Source: Loxodes magnus
Lineage: Eukaryota > Ciliophora > Karyorelictea > Loxodida > Loxodidae
Assembly: GCA_946699065.1 (NCBI GenBank)
Contig: CAMPDV010000879.1
Coordinates: 97,982 to 161,981 of the forward strand
Direction: 5' to 3'
DNA length: 64,000 nucleotides
In this document: positions 63,612 through 64,000 of the stretch, one piece after another
Numbering within the stretch: position 1 is the first letter of the stretch
Layout of the letters: each line of letters begins with the position of its first letter
Translations under genes and position numbers: made by a program
Notes under the pieces: model-generated
What the model was told of the DNA's origin: nothing
Databases searched by the model: none
Seen by the model: only the letters and a program-made list of their open reading frames with translations

Positions 63612-64000
63612 GTATATGCTGTGGCTATATCCAGTGATTCAGAGTTCATCGTATCGGGAAGTTGAGATAAGACGGTGAGACTATGGGACGTCAAGACAGG
63701 TACCTGTAAGACCATGAGTTGTCACACAGATTGAGTATATGCTGTGGCTATATCCAGTGATTCAGAGTTCATCGTATCGGGAAGTTGAGATAAGACGGTG
63801 AGACTATGGGACGTCAAGACAGGTACCTGTAAGACCATGAGTGGTAACACAGATTGAGTATATGCTGTGGCTATATCCAGTGATTCAGAGTTCATCGTAT
63901 CGGGAAGTGATGATAAGACGGTGAGACTATGGGACGTCAAGACAGGTACCTGTAAGACCATGAGTGGTCACACTTATTCTGTATCATCTTTGAATATATC

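Overview
The whole 64-kb window is one head-to-tail array of a 123-bp unit that encodes a 41-residue WD40 repeat on the + strand. Counting from the first complete unit (ATG at 111) to the last ATG (63,960) gives 519 complete units plus 12 net extra bases from 20 small indels. Partial units sit at both edges, so neither end of the array is in view. There is no unique sequence, no gene start or end, no RNA gene, no mobile element and no second gene. One unit has about 46% GC (57 of 123 bases by hand count).

The unit, numbered from ATG as codon 1, has GH at codons 3-4, ISS at 13-15, EFIVSGS at 18-24, D at 26, TVRLW at 28-32, D or N at 33, and VKTGTCKT at 34-41. This is a textbook WD40 blade with the usual His-Asp-Trp structural residues. 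Almost all variation sits at codons 5-7, 9-10, 12, 16-17, 25-27 and 32-33; the rest is nearly invariant even at synonymous sites. The frame is broken by hundreds of in-frame stops, and these occur almost only at codons 7, 25, 27 and 32 (rarely 23). A conventional gene is therefore not visible under the standard code: the longest open piece is 306 residues (44,486-45,406), seven blades.

Three unit families form blocks. Family A (KSSVLSV, TDYVYAV and TYSVLSV types, AAG at codon 35, stops mostly TGA) fills 1-20.9 kb and 50.2-64 kb, with islands at 23.0-23.4, 31.7-32.7 and 35.6-35.9 kb. Family B (TSSVSSV, NSSVSSV and THYVSSV types, AAA at codon 35, few stops, mainly TAG) fills 20.9-23.0, 29.3-31.7, 32.7-35.6 and 42.1-44.5 kb. 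Family C (TNVV and TSYV types, WN instead of WD, stops TAG and TAA) fills 23.4-29.3 and 35.9-42.1 kb. A fine mosaic of A and B lies at 44.5-50.2 kb. The dominant large-scale structure is a tandem duplication of about 102 units (12.55-12.8 kb) with its junction near 31.67 kb. It carries internal patches where the two copies differ in variants but not in unit number, the pattern expected of gene conversion. Smaller nested duplications of 3, 5, 8, 28, 34 and 38 units occur elsewhere.

Organism: not determinable from the sequence. An array this large and homogeneous, with no operon structure, fits a eukaryote better than a bacterium, but this is inference. Three readings remain open: (1) a decayed WD40 gene amplified as a coding-derived satellite; (2) a silent donor archive for an expressed WD40 receptor whose variable surface residues are shuffled by recombination; (3) a giant gene in an organism that reads stop codons as sense. 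The variable positions match, from memory, those under diversifying selection in fungal NACHT-WD40 (HET-E-type) incompatibility receptors, which makes a recognition role the most interesting hypothesis.
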